Shown: positions 16,990 through 25,967, numbered from the stretch's first letter. The stretch is 64,000 nucleotides of DNA from VRUE01 sp963702035 (GCA_963702035.1 OY969700.1:1674001-1738000), one strand, 5' to 3'. Notes: a model not told the origin generated them from the sequence alone. Numbers and translations: made by a program.

Positions 16990-17724
16990 CTAGCCCTGGA
17001 GGCAGACCACGTCTGCGGTAAACGTCGCAGTGCTGGCCGTGCCGTTGTACACACGGGTTGACCAGGCCAACGACCCGCTGGGGAAGGAGTGCACAACGTG
17101 GACCTGGCTGGCGGTGGTGTTGTTGAATCCGATGCCCCACACGCCGCCGCCGCTGATCGCCCGTTCGCCGGCCAGACATGACGCCGTCACCAGAGCGGTG
17201 GTCCCGGTGAGAAGGCTCGCTTCACTCGTACGAGTGGTGATCGCTCCGAGTTTGGTTGCCGTAACGGATCCATTCGCCAACTTGGCCGTGTTGACGGCGT
17301 TGTTGGCAATCTTCGTGTTGGTCACGGAGTTGGCAGCCAGTTTGTCCGAATTGACCGCGTCGTTGGTGATTTTGCCCGTCGTCACCGCGTTGTCGGTGAT
17401 TTTGCCGGTGGTGACCGCGTTGTCGGCGATTTTGCCGGTGGTGACCGCGTTGTCGGCGATCTTCGGCTCAGTCACGGCGTTGTCGGCGATCTTGTTGGTG
17501 GTCACCGCACCATCGGCGAGTCTGCTCTCGTTCACCGCTCCAGCTTTGATCTTGCCGGTGGCCACGGCTTCTTTGACGATCTTGCCGGTCTTGATCGAGT
17601 TGGCCTTAATTTCGTTGGCGCCGATCTTCGTCGCGGCGAAGGCGGTGGCCCCGCCGAGCATGAGGAAGACGGCGATAGACGACATCACGTTGGCATACGT
17701 GAGATGCCTGCGGATCTGCTTCAA
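16990..17724 (-). CDS. Membrane-anchored or secreted protein with ten-residue tandem repeats
   Basis: 244 aa. It opens LKQIRRHLTYANVMSSIAVF with a hydrophobic segment ending GGATAFAA, a signal or anchor. The middle (about residues 40-160) is a run of ten-residue repeats of the type ADNAVTTGKI, which predicts a stacked beta or fibre-like rod. The C-terminal 80 residues form a compact domain with two cysteines. TTG at 17724 is chosen because a strong AAGGAG lies seven bases upstream; an ATG further upstream lacks one. Proteins with this N-terminus are common in Thermoleophilia; their function is unknown. Confidence 0.75.
   Translation of the reverse strand: MKQIRRHLTYANVMSSIAVFLMLGGATAFAATKIGANEIKANSIKTGKIVKEAVATGKIKAGAVNESRLADGAVTTNKIADNAVTEPKIADNAVTTGKIADNAVTTGKITDNAVTTGKITNDAVNSDKLAANSVTNTKIANNAVNTAKLANGSVTATKLGAITTRTSEASLLTGTTALVTASCLAGERAISGGGVWGIGFNNTTASQVHVVHSFPSGSLAWSTRVYNGTASTATFTADVVCLQG
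17321..17520. repeat. 30-bp coding tandem repeats
   Basis: Consecutive 30-bp units such as GTGACCGCGTTGTCGGCGAT plus ten bases, several nearly identical in DNA (for example 17411-17440 and 17441-17470). Near identity at synonymous sites implies recent unit duplication by slippage or recombination. Confidence 0.8.
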
Positions 17725-17863
17725 GAGGTCTCTCCTTGAGTCGCGGGAGGGAGGAGCGTCGGACGAGCCTCCCGGCCCATTTGGCAGGGGTGATGGCGGG
17801 ACAATCACACGTCAGCGGCCGCCCGTCAAGAGCGCTAGACCGGTCGTCGTTGAGAGCGTCGCC

Positions 17864-18940
17864 TCAGTCGCGGCGCTCGGCGGCCTCGGCCGCCTCGGCA
17901 AGGCGCTCGACCAGGCGGGCGAAATGTTCTATGCCGGGGTCGACCTTGCCGTAGCCGCCGGCCTTGTAGCGGGCGTAGACGCCCTCGAGGATGATCGCCA
18001 GCTTCCAGTAGCCGAGGGCGACGAAGAAGTCGAGTTGGGAGAGGTCACGGCCGGAGCGCTCGGCGTAGCGGTCGCGCAGCTCCGCGTTGGTGGGGAAGCC
18101 CGGCGCCAGGTTTGCCGGCTGGCCGAGGGCGATCGGGCCCTCGCCGCCGTTCTCGCCGCGTTCGGGCCAGTAGACCATCAACAGGCCGACGTCGGCGAGC
18201 GGGTCGCCGAGGGTGCAGAGCTCCCAGTCGACCACCGCGGCCACCTCTCCCCCTGGCGTGAGGATCATGTTGTCGAGCCGGTAGTCGCCGTGGACGATCG
18301 TCGCCGGGCCCTGCTCGGGGATGCGCGCCTCGAGGCGTTCGTGGACGGCGTCGATCGCCGACAGCTCGCGCGTCTTCGACTTCTCCCACTGACCCTGCCA
18401 GCGGCGCAGCTGGCGGGCGACGTAGTCCTCCTTGCGGCCGAGGTCGCCGAGCCCGGCCGCATCGGGATCAACCGCGTGGATGTTAACCAGCGTGTCGGCG
18501 ACGCGCTCGCCGATCGCCCGCCGGTCGGCCTCTTCGGGGAATGCCTCCGCCTCGGCGAGGCCGCGCAGGATCGGCCCCTCGACGAACTCCATCACGTAGA
18601 AGGGCGCACCGTTGACACTCTCGTCCTCGCAGAGCCCGACCACGGGGGCGACGGGCACGGCGGTGGGTCCCAGCGCCGAGACGACCTTGTGCTCGCGGCC
18701 CATGTCGTGGGCCGAGCCGAGCCGCTTGCCGAGCGGCGGCCGGCGCAGCGCCCAGCGGCGGCCGGTGGCATCGCTGACGCCATAGGTGAGATTGGAGTGA
18801 CCGCCGGAGATCCGCTCGAAGGAGAGCGGCAACTCGACTCCCGCGACGTGCTGCTCGAACCAGGCCTCGACCCCGGCCCGGTCGATCCCCTCTGGCGCCG
18901 TCGCCGTGCCGTCGGGGGTGCCTGTAGCCTCGTCGCCCAT
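17864..18940 (-). CDS. APH-fold kinase, ACAD10/11 kinase-domain-like
   Basis: 358 aa. It has SGGHSNLTYGV (nucleotide loop), RRPPLG and FYVMEFVEG (hinge). The catalytic loop is IVHGDYRLDNMIL and the metal motif is VVDWELCTLGDPLADVG. This sequence pattern is that of the kinase half of ACAD10/11 rather than of antibiotic-resistance enzymes. With the ACAD at 14140-15405 it could phosphorylate 4-hydroxyacyl-CoA for elimination. ATG 18940 is chosen; longer frames overlap the divergent histidine-kinase gene. Its 5' end overlaps the annotated start of that kinase by 35 bases. Confidence 0.85.
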   Translation of the reverse strand: MGDEATGTPDGTATAPEGIDRAGVEAWFEQHVAGVELPLSFERISGGHSNLTYGVSDATGRRWALRRPPLGKRLGSAHDMGREHKVVSALGPTAVPVAPVVGLCEDESVNGAPFYVMEFVEGPILRGLAEAEAFPEEADRRAIGERVADTLVNIHAVDPDAAGLGDLGRKEDYVARQLRRWQGQWEKSKTRELSAIDAVHERLEARIPEQGPATIVHGDYRLDNMILTPGGEVAAVVDWELCTLGDPLADVGLLMVYWPERGENGGEGPIALGQPANLAPGFPTNAELRDRYAERSGRDLSQLDFFVALGYWKLAIILEGVYARYKAGGYGKVDPGIEHFARLVERLAEAAEAAERRD

Positions 18941-20195
18941 CGGCTCGCAAGCATATTCCCGACCACGATTCCGGCTCAGCCCATCGCTCGCCAACCGCCT
19001 GACGATCGGCTTTGCGATCGCCTTCGCGGTGCTGACCGGCCTGGCCGTGATCGGCGTCGCCCGCTTCCTCCAGCAGCGCCAGGACTTCGAGAACGCCACC
19101 GCCCGCTCCTACCAGCGCGAGATCGTCGCCCGCAACCGCCTGGCAGAGGGAATCCACCCCGCCGCGGCACGCGCGGCGGTGATTTCCCAGCAGCAACAGA
19201 GGCAGGCGCTGCGCAATGAAATCTCCAGCGAGACGCGCGACACGGCGCTGCTGGTCGGGGCCGGTCTGATCGCCGGCCTGACCGGGGCGGCGCTGCTCTT
19301 CACCGGGCTGATCTCATCGATGCGCCGCCCGCTCGAGGATCTCGTCAACGCGTCCGGGCGGTTGGCCGGTGGAGACCTCGACGCCCGCGTCCAGGTCGGC
19401 GGCCTCTCGGAGACGGCCACGCTCGGCGGCGCCTTCAACGAGATGGCCGAGGAGCTGCAGCGGCGCGCCGGAGAACGCGACCAGCTCGACCGGATGAAAG
19501 ACGAGTTCGTGCTCACCGCATCGCACGAGCTGCGCAGCCCGCTCACCTCCGTGCAGGGATTCGCCGAGCTGCTGCTGCTGGAGCGCGAGAAGCTCAGCCC
19601 CAAGCAGGCCGAGACGGTCGAGGTGATCCTCGACAACACCCGCCACCTGGTCCGCCTGCTCAACGACCTGCTCGACCTCGCCCGCAGCGACGCCGGCAGG
19701 CTGACGATCCGACCGGAGCAGACCGCCGCGACGGGGCTGATCGAGGACGCGGTGCGGACGATGCGGGCCCAGCTAGACGCCCGCGGGCAGGCGCTCGACC
19801 TGGAGATCGAGCCCGATCTACCTCAGATCGAGGCCGATCGAGACCGGATTCGCCAAGTACTGGTGAATCTGCTTACGAATGCGAACGAGTATTGCCCGCA
19901 AGGAGCGAATATCGGGGTGAAGGCGCGGCGCGTCGGTGCCGAAGTCGAGATTGACGTGATCGACGACGGGCCGGGCATACCCGAGCAGCAGCTGGAGCAC
20001 ATCTTCGAACGCTTCTCACGCGGCGACGCCGGCGAGACCCAGCGGGTCGGCGGCACCGGCCTCGGGCTGGCGATCTCGAAATCGCTGATCGAGCTGCACG
20101 GTGGGACCATCGGCGCCGAATCGACTCCCGGCATGGGATCGACCTTCCGCATCCGCCTGCCGACGATCGCCCCCGACCGGGTAGAGGCGACCTGA
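18906..20195 (+). CDS. Membrane histidine kinase with HAMP domain
   Basis: About 429 aa. Two transmembrane helices (about residues 30-50 and 115-140) flank a short extracytoplasmic loop. HAMP follows (RRPLEDLVNASGRLAGGDLD), then the dimerisation H-box ASHELRSPLTSVQGF and the ATPase boxes NLLTNANEYCP, DDGPGIPEQ and GTGLGLAISKSLIELHGG. The GTG at 18906 gives the longest frame but overlaps the divergent kinase gene; a shorter start such as GTG 18918 is possible. Stop and next start share one base (TGATG), so it is coupled to the response regulator. Confidence 0.92.
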   Translation: MPSGVPVASSPIGSQAYSRPRFRLSPSLANRLTIGFAIAFAVLTGLAVIGVARFLQQRQDFENATARSYQREIVARNRLAEGIHPAAARAAVISQQQQRQALRNEISSETRDTALLVGAGLIAGLTGAALLFTGLISSMRRPLEDLVNASGRLAGGDLDARVQVGGLSETATLGGAFNEMAEELQRRAGERDQLDRMKDEFVLTASHELRSPLTSVQGFAELLLLEREKLSPKQAETVEVILDNTRHLVRLLNDLLDLARSDAGRLTIRPEQTAATGLIEDAVRTMRAQLDARGQALDLEIEPDLPQIEADRDRIRQVLVNLLTNANEYCPQGANIGVKARRVGAEVEIDVIDDGPGIPEQQLEHIFERFSRGDAGETQRVGGTGLGLAISKSLIELHGGTIGAESTPGMGSTFRIRLPTIAPDRVEAT

Positions 20196-20557
20196 TGTCC
20201 AGGATCCTCATAGCCGACGACTCAGAGACCATCCTGCTGCTCCTGCGCACGCGCCTGGAGATGGAGGGCCACGACGTTGCGACGGCGGTCGACGGCCAGG
20301 AGGTGGTCAACAAGGTCGACGCCGCCGGTCCCCCGGACATCCTCCTGCTCGACGCGATGATGCCCGGCAAATCGGGTATCGACGCCCTCCGCGAGCTCCG
20401 CGCCGCCGGAATCGAGACCCCCGTCCTCATAGTCAGCGCCCACACCGAGGGCGGCAACGGCACCGACCACGCGGATCTGTCGATCAGCGGCTACATAGCC
20501 AAGCCAATCGACTTCGACCAGCTCTTCGCCAAGATCACCGAGCTGACTGAGCGCTAG
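20195..20557 (+). CDS. Single-domain response regulator
   Basis: 120 aa receiver domain only. Acidic pocket ADD at residues 8-9, phospho-acceptor Asp in DILLLDAMMPGKSG, Ser in LIVSAHTE, and Lys in GYIAKPID. There is no output domain, so it signals by protein contact or passes phosphate on. It is coupled to the upstream histidine kinase. Its 3' end overlaps the convergent ATPase gene by four bases. Confidence 0.93.
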   Translation: MSRILIADDSETILLLLRTRLEMEGHDVATAVDGQEVVNKVDAAGPPDILLLDAMMPGKSGIDALRELRAAGIETPVLIVSAHTEGGNGTDHADLSISGYIAKPIDFDQLFAKITELTER

Positions 20558-21858
20558 CCGATCGTCTCAATGGGCGTCCAGAGACGGTCAACGGGAAGGG
20601 CGAAGATGCGGTCTTTTGAAGCGTAGGACCACTCTCCGGTATGCATCACTGCTCCGGCAACGAACGCGTCGCCCAGCGCGTCGCGGATGACCCGTAATCC
20701 GGCCATGTCGCGATCACCAACTCGGCTACCTGCCTTGATCTCGAGGGCGACCACCGAGCCATCATCACGTTCGATGACCAAATCGACCTCAGCGCCATCG
20801 TGCGTGCGCCAGTGCCCGATGGAGGCGATGCCATCCATCAACGACAGTTGCTTGCGCACCTCGCCGACGACGAAGGTCTCGAACAGGTGGCCGAACTGCT
20901 GCAGGGCGGTCGGCTCAAGACGGCCGAGCTTCTCAGGGGAGAGGCGCAGTAGGTGGGCCGCGAGGCCTGAATCGACGACGTGCAGCTTTGGCATCGCCAC
21001 AGCGCGTGCCCGTAATGTCTTGCCCCATGCGGGCACCCGGTACACGAGGAACAGCGCTTCCAGGAGTTTGGTGTAGTTATCGGCCGTGCGCTTGTTCAGC
21101 CCCGCCCCGGCACCGGCGGCCGAAACGTTGAGGATCTGGCCAGTCTGCGCCACCAGGCGGGTCAAAAGGCCGGGCAATGTCGCCTTCTGCTGGATTCTCG
21201 CCAGCTCAGCCACGTCGCGCTCCAGACACAAGCTCACGTAGTCGCCGAACCAGCGTGATCTTGCGGCAGCCGTCGCACGGCGCAGCGCCGCCGGGAATCC
21301 ACCGGCCACCACTCGTGCGACGTACTCGTCTCGCGTCGTCGAAGACCGCTGTGCCGAAACGAGAGCGGCTGGTTCCGAGAAAAGAGTCGAGATGAGATTT
21401 ACATCCGCCCCGGCGATCTCGCTCTGAGACAGGGGGTGGACCGTCATCCGGTGCAGACGCCCGGTCAGCGACTGGGCCATGAGAGGAAGGGCATCGTGGC
21501 GGGTCGAGCCGGTGATCAGGAAGCGCCCCGGCGATCCATCGCGGTTCAGCTCGGCCTTGATCGCGTCGAGTACCGACGGCACGTGCTGGTACTCGTCGAT
21601 GCAGACTGGCGCCCGACCCGAGACGAAGGCCGCGGGATCATCGGCGACGGCTTCGCGCGTCGCAAGGTCGTCGAGATCGATCACACCGACTCCGCGCGAG
21701 GCCGCAATAGACCGCAGCAAGGTGGTCTTGCCCACCGCGCGAGGGCCGTGCAGTGCGAGGACCGGCTCTTCGGAAAGCAGTCTCTGCGCGACATCCTCGA
21801 TGCGACGACTCACATGACCCGGGGGGATACCCGAGCTGGCACTCTGCGTATCTTGCAC
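20554..21858 (-). CDS. AAA ATPase with DUF4143 C-terminal domain
   Basis: 434 aa. Walker A is LHGPRAVGKTTLL near residue 40 and Walker B-like is APVCIDEYQHVP. After a helical middle comes a DUF4143 nuclease-like domain with HDGAEVDLVIERDDG and ALEIKAG, a PD-(D/E)xK-type arrangement. These stand-alone ATPases are common accessory genes of uncertain role. The GTG start has no clear Shine-Dalgarno site, so a leaderless mRNA is possible. A palindrome lies 18 bases upstream. Codon use is ordinary for the window. Confidence 0.85.
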   Translation of the reverse strand: MQDTQSASSGIPPGHVSRRIEDVAQRLLSEEPVLALHGPRAVGKTTLLRSIAASRGVGVIDLDDLATREAVADDPAAFVSGRAPVCIDEYQHVPSVLDAIKAELNRDGSPGRFLITGSTRHDALPLMAQSLTGRLHRMTVHPLSQSEIAGADVNLISTLFSEPAALVSAQRSSTTRDEYVARVVAGGFPAALRRATAAARSRWFGDYVSLCLERDVAELARIQQKATLPGLLTRLVAQTGQILNVSAAGAGAGLNKRTADNYTKLLEALFLVYRVPAWGKTLRARAVAMPKLHVVDSGLAAHLLRLSPEKLGRLEPTALQQFGHLFETFVVGEVRKQLSLMDGIASIGHWRTHDGAEVDLVIERDDGSVVALEIKAGSRVGDRDMAGLRVIRDALGDAFVAGAVMHTGEWSYASKDRIFALPVDRLWTPIETIG

Positions 21859-21875
21859 AATTGGAGGGTATCAAC

Positions 21876-21898
21876 GTTCAAACTTAGAGGGCTTGAAC
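21876..21898. promoter_or_regulatory. Palindrome upstream of the DUF4143 ATPase gene
   Basis: GTTCAA and TTGAAC form an inverted repeat with an 11-bp spacer, placed 18 bp upstream of the ATPase start. Size and position fit a dimeric repressor operator overlapping the promoter. Confidence 0.35.
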
Positions 21899-21940
21899 GC
21901 ACCCGACTGGCGGGGCTAAACGCCGAAAATAGAGAGACCG

Positions 21941-23446
21941 CTAGCTCTTGGCGATCTCCAGGCGGATCTCTTTGCCTTTCAGCTTCGTCCCGTCGAGGAA
22001 CTCGACCGTGCGGTCGGCCTGGTCGGGGGCGACCTCGACGAAGGAGAAGCGGTGCAGGACACGGATGTCGTGGATCGCCTCCTCGGGCAGGACGGCGCCC
22101 TCGCGCAGCGCCCAGCGCAGGTCCTCCTCCTCGATGCCGCTGCGCTCGCCGCGGTTGACGAAGAGCTTGACCGACTTACCGTTGTCCCCCTTCTCGACGG
22201 GCAGCTCGGGCTTCGTGTCCTCGCCGGCGGCGGGCGCATCCTCACCGGCGGACGCGGGCGGCTTGGCCTTGCCGCTGTCGTCGCTCGCCTTGGCACGCTC
22301 GCGCCGCCGGGGACGGGGCGCGTGCTCAATCCGCTCCTCCGGGCTCTCCCACTCGCCGATCGTGGTTTTCACGTCGCGCTCGATCCGCCCGATCTCGTCG
22401 CGCTGGGCCGGCGTCACGAAGGTGATCGCGCGGCCGGTGCGCCCGACCCGGCCAGTGCGGCCGATGCGGTGCACGTAGACCTCCGAGGAGGCGGGGACGT
22501 CGTAGTTGATCACGTGGGTGACGTGTTCGATGTCGAGCCCGCGGGCGGCGATGTCGGTCGCCACCAGCAGCCGCACCCGGTGATCCTTGAAGGCGATCAT
22601 CACCCCGTCGCGGACGCCCTGGCTCAAGTCGCCGTGCAGCGCCTTCACGTCAAGGCCTTTGTCCTTCAGAGTCTTTTCCAGCTTCGAGGCGCCGATTTTG
22701 GTCCGGCAGAAGATGATCGCCTGCTCCGGTTCCTCGGTCTTCAGCAGCTCGACCAGGCGGCCCGCCTTCTCGTTGGCCGGGACCTCGACGAAGGCCTGGG
22801 CGATCGCGTCCACGGTCAGCTTTTTCGGCGTGATTTTGATCGTCGTCGGGTCGTACATGTAGCTCTCGGCGAGCCGTTTGACCGGCGGCGGCATCGTCGC
22901 CGAGAAGAGCGCCGTCTGGCGCCCGCTGGGGCACATGCGAAGGATCTTCTCGACGTCCTCGATGAAGCCCAGATCGAGCATCTCGTCAGCCTCGTCGAGG
23001 ACGATGTAGCGGGCGGCGGTGAGGACCAGCGAGCGACGCCCCATCAGGTCCATCATGCGGCCGACGGTGGCGACGACGACGTGGGCGCCGGCGCGCAGCT
23101 GCGCCTGCTGCGATTTGATCGGCGCGCCGCCGAAGACGGCGACGATCTCGACGTCGAGGTGCTCGGCGTAGGCGCGCAGCGCCTGGGTCACCTGGATGCA
23201 GAGCTCGCGGGTCGGCGTGAGCACGACCGCCTGCACCTCATCCACGGACGGGTCAACGTACTGGAGCAGCGGCAGGCCGAAGGCGGCCGTCTTGCCGGTC
23301 CCGGTCTGCGCCTGGCCGATCACGTCGTGACCGTCGAGCAGCTCTGGGATCGCTTTCTCCTGGATCGGGCTGGGCTCCTCGTAGCCGAGCTCGTCCAGCG
23401 CCTGCTGGATCTCCGGCGCCAGCCCCAGGTCCTTGAAGGGGATCAC
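21941..23446 (-). CDS. DEAD-box ATP-dependent RNA helicase (CshA/DeaD type)
   Basis: 501 aa. Q motif with PSPIQEKAIPELL, motif I AQTGTGKTAAFGLP, Ia PTRELCIQV, II VLDEADEML, III FSATMP, V ATDIAARGLDIEHV and VI HRIGRTGRVGRTGR are all intact. A charged linker follows. The C-terminal 75 residues, opening VKLFVNRGERSGI, match the DbpA-type RNA-binding domain. It unwinds structured RNA in ribosome assembly or decay. Its ATG overlaps the stop of the quinone reductase gene by four bases, so the two are cotranscribed. Confidence 0.95.
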   Translation of the reverse strand: MIPFKDLGLAPEIQQALDELGYEEPSPIQEKAIPELLDGHDVIGQAQTGTGKTAAFGLPLLQYVDPSVDEVQAVVLTPTRELCIQVTQALRAYAEHLDVEIVAVFGGAPIKSQQAQLRAGAHVVVATVGRMMDLMGRRSLVLTAARYIVLDEADEMLDLGFIEDVEKILRMCPSGRQTALFSATMPPPVKRLAESYMYDPTTIKITPKKLTVDAIAQAFVEVPANEKAGRLVELLKTEEPEQAIIFCRTKIGASKLEKTLKDKGLDVKALHGDLSQGVRDGVMIAFKDHRVRLLVATDIAARGLDIEHVTHVINYDVPASSEVYVHRIGRTGRVGRTGRAITFVTPAQRDEIGRIERDVKTTIGEWESPEERIEHAPRPRRRERAKASDDSGKAKPPASAGEDAPAAGEDTKPELPVEKGDNGKSVKLFVNRGERSGIEEEDLRWALREGAVLPEEAIHDIRVLHRFSFVEVAPDQADRTVEFLDGTKLKGKEIRLEIAKS

Positions 23447-24390
23447 TTCGACGGGTCCAAGAGGAGCTTGCCGCTGGTGCGGCGGGCGATCAGGTCTTCG
23501 TGGGCGCGCGCGGCCTCGGAAAGCGGGTAGACCTCGCCGACATTGACCTCGAGCTTGCCGGCGGCGACGGCCTCGAGCAGCTCGGCGATCATCGGGCCGA
23601 ACTCCTTGGGTCGCATCATCAGGTGGACGAGCCAGAAGCCGATCACGGACTTGGAGCCACGCAGGAGCGCGGCGGTGGAGACATCGCGCTGTTCGCGCGA
23701 GGCGATGCCGAAGACGACCATGCGGCCGAGTGGGGCGAGGGCCGAGAACTCGGCGTCGAAGGCATCGCCGCCGCTCATATGGAGAACCGCATCGACCCGC
23801 TCGCCGTCGTTGGCGGCAAGGATCGCCTCCTTCAGATCCTCGCTGCGCGAATCGACGGTGGCGTCGGCGCCGAGGCGCTCGACCAGCTCCCGCTTCTCCT
23901 CGCTCGAGGCAAGCCCGATCACCTTCGCCCCGGCCTGCTTGCCGAGCTGCACCGCAAGCGAGCCGGTACCACCGGCGGCCGCCTCGATCAAAAGCGTCTC
24001 GCCGGGCTCGATCCGAGCGCAGCGGCGCACCAGCGCCATCGCGGTGAGGCCCTGCAAGAGCAGCGCCGCGGCCTGGTCGTCGTCGACGCCGTCGGGGATC
24101 GGGACGAGCATCTGCTCGGGGACCACGACCTTCTCCGCGTAGCCCCCACCGCCAAGCAGAGCCGCGACCCGCTTTCCGTCAGCGGTGCGCCCACTCACCT
24201 CTCCACCGGGGATCAGCGGCAGCGACTGCTCAGCCAGGTAGTCGTTCCGGGTCGCGTGCGTGTCGGCAAAATTGACGCCGCTCCGCGAGACCTCGACCAC
24301 AACCTGCCCCTCGCCGGCCTCAGGCTCAGGAAGCTCAACCACCTCAAGCTTCTCCGGCCCGCCGAACTCCTGGATCTGAATCGCCTTCAT
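23443..24390 (-). CDS. NADPH:quinone reductase-like zinc-independent MDR family protein
   Basis: 315 aa, opening MKAIQIQEFGGPEKLEVVEL. It has the GroES-like N-terminal domain (residues 1-120) and a Rossmann domain with LIEAAAGGTGSLAVQLGK. No zinc-ligand cysteines are seen, so it belongs to the quinone oxidoreductase branch. It would reduce quinones or enones with NADPH in the cytosol. ATG 24390 is chosen by homology to the usual MKAI opening. It is first in a two-gene unit with the DEAD-box helicase. Confidence 0.9.
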   Translation of the reverse strand: MKAIQIQEFGGPEKLEVVELPEPEAGEGQVVVEVSRSGVNFADTHATRNDYLAEQSLPLIPGGEVSGRTADGKRVAALLGGGGYAEKVVVPEQMLVPIPDGVDDDQAAALLLQGLTAMALVRRCARIEPGETLLIEAAAGGTGSLAVQLGKQAGAKVIGLASSEEKRELVERLGADATVDSRSEDLKEAILAANDGERVDAVLHMSGGDAFDAEFSALAPLGRMVVFGIASREQRDVSTAALLRGSKSVIGFWLVHLMMRPKEFGPMIAELLEAVAAGKLEVNVGEVYPLSEAARAHEDLIARRTSGKLLLDPSK

Positions 24391-24477
24391 CGCGCCGAAC
24401 CATAGTCGGCTGGGCATTGTCAGTTTGGGAGGGGGGTCGGGTATGCCTCGCGAAGCGTGATCGCTTCAGCCGAAAGG

Positions 24478-24872
24478 TCACGGTTCGGGCAGACCCTTGA
24501 CCTCCCTGGGATCGCCGCCGTCCTCCGGCTTGCCTTCCTCGTCAAGCTCCTCCAGCAGGGCCGTGATGCGCTTCCGCGCGGCGGGCAACTCGGAAACAAC
24601 CACATCCCAGACGAGGGCAAGATCGACCCCGAAGTAGTCGTGGACAAGCTTGTCCCGCATCCCGGCCATCTCGCGCCAGGGCACACCAGGTGCGCGGCCT
24701 CGCAAGGACTGCGGCACCCGCATGCGGCCTCGCCGACAATCTCCAGGTTGCGGACAACAGCATCTTGAATAATCGAACCAGCGAAAAACTCATCTCGGCC
24801 GGACTCGGTATAGGCGAGCACCTTGTCGATGGCGTCGCGGATGTGCAGCAGGTAGACGCGCTCGTCCTTCAG
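24478..24872 (-). pseudogene. hepT: HepT-like HEPN toxin disrupted by a frameshift
   Basis: The N-terminal part reads KDERVYLLHIRDAIDKVLAY and continues to RNLEIVGEAA. The rest, in another frame, reads VPWREMAGMRDKLVHDYFGV with the HEPN RxxxxH motif (RDKLVH). Restoring a single base near 24721-24726 joins GEAA to the remainder and gives a normal HepT of about 130 residues. The likely start is CTG overlapping the mntA stop (CTGA), where ATGA or GTGA would be usual, a second sign of decay. As read, the catalytic half would not be translated. Confidence 0.7.
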
Positions 24873-25165
24873 AGCACGACCGCCTCGGCCAGAATCCGAT
24901 CCCGCAGGTAGGGCGACAGCCCACCCTCGGTGACGACATCGACCTCAACGCCCAGCGCGTCCTCCAACTCGTCCGTGAGCGCGACGAGGTCGAAGAGACT
25001 GCGCCCAGCGGCCATGTCCACGAGGAGATCGAGGTCACTCGATTCGGCGGCTTCATGCCGCCTCCTCGATCCGAACACGCGCACATTGTCTGCGCCGTGA
25101 GCCGAGGCAATTCGGTTGATGCTCTCGCGAATCTCGGGCAAGAGCTTCTGCTCGCTTTGGTCCAT
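24869..25165 (-). CDS. mntA: MntA-like nucleotidyltransferase antitoxin
   Basis: 98 aa from ATG 25165. Minimal nucleotidyltransferase domain with VRVFGSRRR and SSDLDLLVDM, both catalytic aspartates present. The C-terminal VEVDVVTEGGLSPYLRDRIL is typical of the family. MntA-type antitoxins AMPylate their HEPN toxin; the neighbouring toxin is frameshifted, so this is probably an orphan. It is divergent from the gene at 25218. Confidence 0.8.
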   Translation of the reverse strand: MDQSEQKLLPEIRESINRIASAHGADNVRVFGSRRRHEAAESSDLDLLVDMAAGRSLFDLVALTDELEDALGVEVDVVTEGGLSPYLRDRILAEAVVL

Positions 25166-25217
25166 GGACCCCAATCGTACGTCCTAATCACCCGGCAGAT
25201 CCGGGCGATCTTCCGGC

Positions 25218-25967
25218 ATGTCGCCAAAAGCAATGCACGGCGACGAGGCAAAGAGGAGCCTCGAAGGATCGAGCCAGCTCGCCGCAATCGACTACCTGCT
25301 GGACGCCAACGTTTCCGCCCTCGCGCGTCCACAGCTCAGGGCCGTCCTGAAGGAGGCGCTGCAGACGGACATGAACATCAATGCCCGCGACGCCAAGTTC
25401 AGCTTGTACCGCCTCGGAAAATTACGTGACCGGGGTGTTCTCGACGAAGTGCTGGCCCGCCTGGAGGATCTCGCTCCCATCGCCTCGGTCGTGGCTGCGT
25501 ATCTGCCGCCGTTCATCACGAATTCGAAGGTTGTGGATGGCTTGACCGCCTTCCTCCGCGATTCCGCACGCTCCTACTCGGCCTACCTGGCAACGTGGCT
25601 CTTCGCGGCGATGCTTGAGCATCCTGGATCACTGCCCGATCCGTGGATCAGTGAGGCTTTCCGTCGGATGGAAGATCGAAACCAGCCTGTCTATCTCCGC
25701 GGCGTCGCTTCCGTAGTCGCCGGACGCGGCAAGCGCGCGGCGCACATTTCGTGGATGAAGCGTGAGATTCGACAAGAGCACAACCCTTCAATTCTTCGCG
25801 GCTTCGCCGCTGGACTGTTCTGGGCGGGACAGCTGGATCGCGCTACTCGGAAAGAACTTGTCGCCCAAGCGCCCCAGCTGGGCAAGACGATCGCCTATCT
25901 CCAAGGTCGAAACCGCGTCCCGTCGCTGATTTTCAGCAGGCGATCGCTGGAGATTCCGCAAGCTTGA
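25218..25967 (+). CDS. Helical repeat protein of unknown function
   Basis: 249 aa, nearly all alpha-helical, with HEAT-like helix pairs such as FSLYRLGKLRDRGVLDEVLA and a central LRDSARSYSAYLATWLFAAM. There is no signal peptide. A loose resemblance to the C-terminal helical region of some bacterial reverse-transcriptase proteins was noticed, but no catalytic domain is present, so that link is speculative. Base use is a little AT-richer than the flanking metabolic genes. It sits beside the MntA-HepT remnant, in a small accessory patch. Confidence 0.55.
   Translation: MSPKAMHGDEAKRSLEGSSQLAAIDYLLDANVSALARPQLRAVLKEALQTDMNINARDAKFSLYRLGKLRDRGVLDEVLARLEDLAPIASVVAAYLPPFITNSKVVDGLTAFLRDSARSYSAYLATWLFAAMLEHPGSLPDPWISEAFRRMEDRNQPVYLRGVASVVAGRGKRAAHISWMKREIRQEHNPSILRGFAAGLFWAGQLDRATRKELVAQAPQLGKTIAYLQGRNRVPSLIFSRRSLEIPQA

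Noticed and set aside
17321..17520. Regular repeats considered as a CRISPR array
   Set aside because: The units are contiguous 30-bp coding repeats without unique spacers and translate to a ten-residue protein repeat.
17864..18940. APH-fold kinase considered as aminoglycoside resistance
   Set aside because: The sequence pattern (SGGHSNLTY, VHGDYRLDNM, VVDWELCTLGDPLAD) is that of the ACAD10/11 kinase domain rather than resistance enzymes.
22052..23530. A 492-codon plus-strand frame opposite the DEAD-box helicase
   Set aside because: The helicase motifs on the minus strand are complete; the plus-strand product is a low-complexity shadow.
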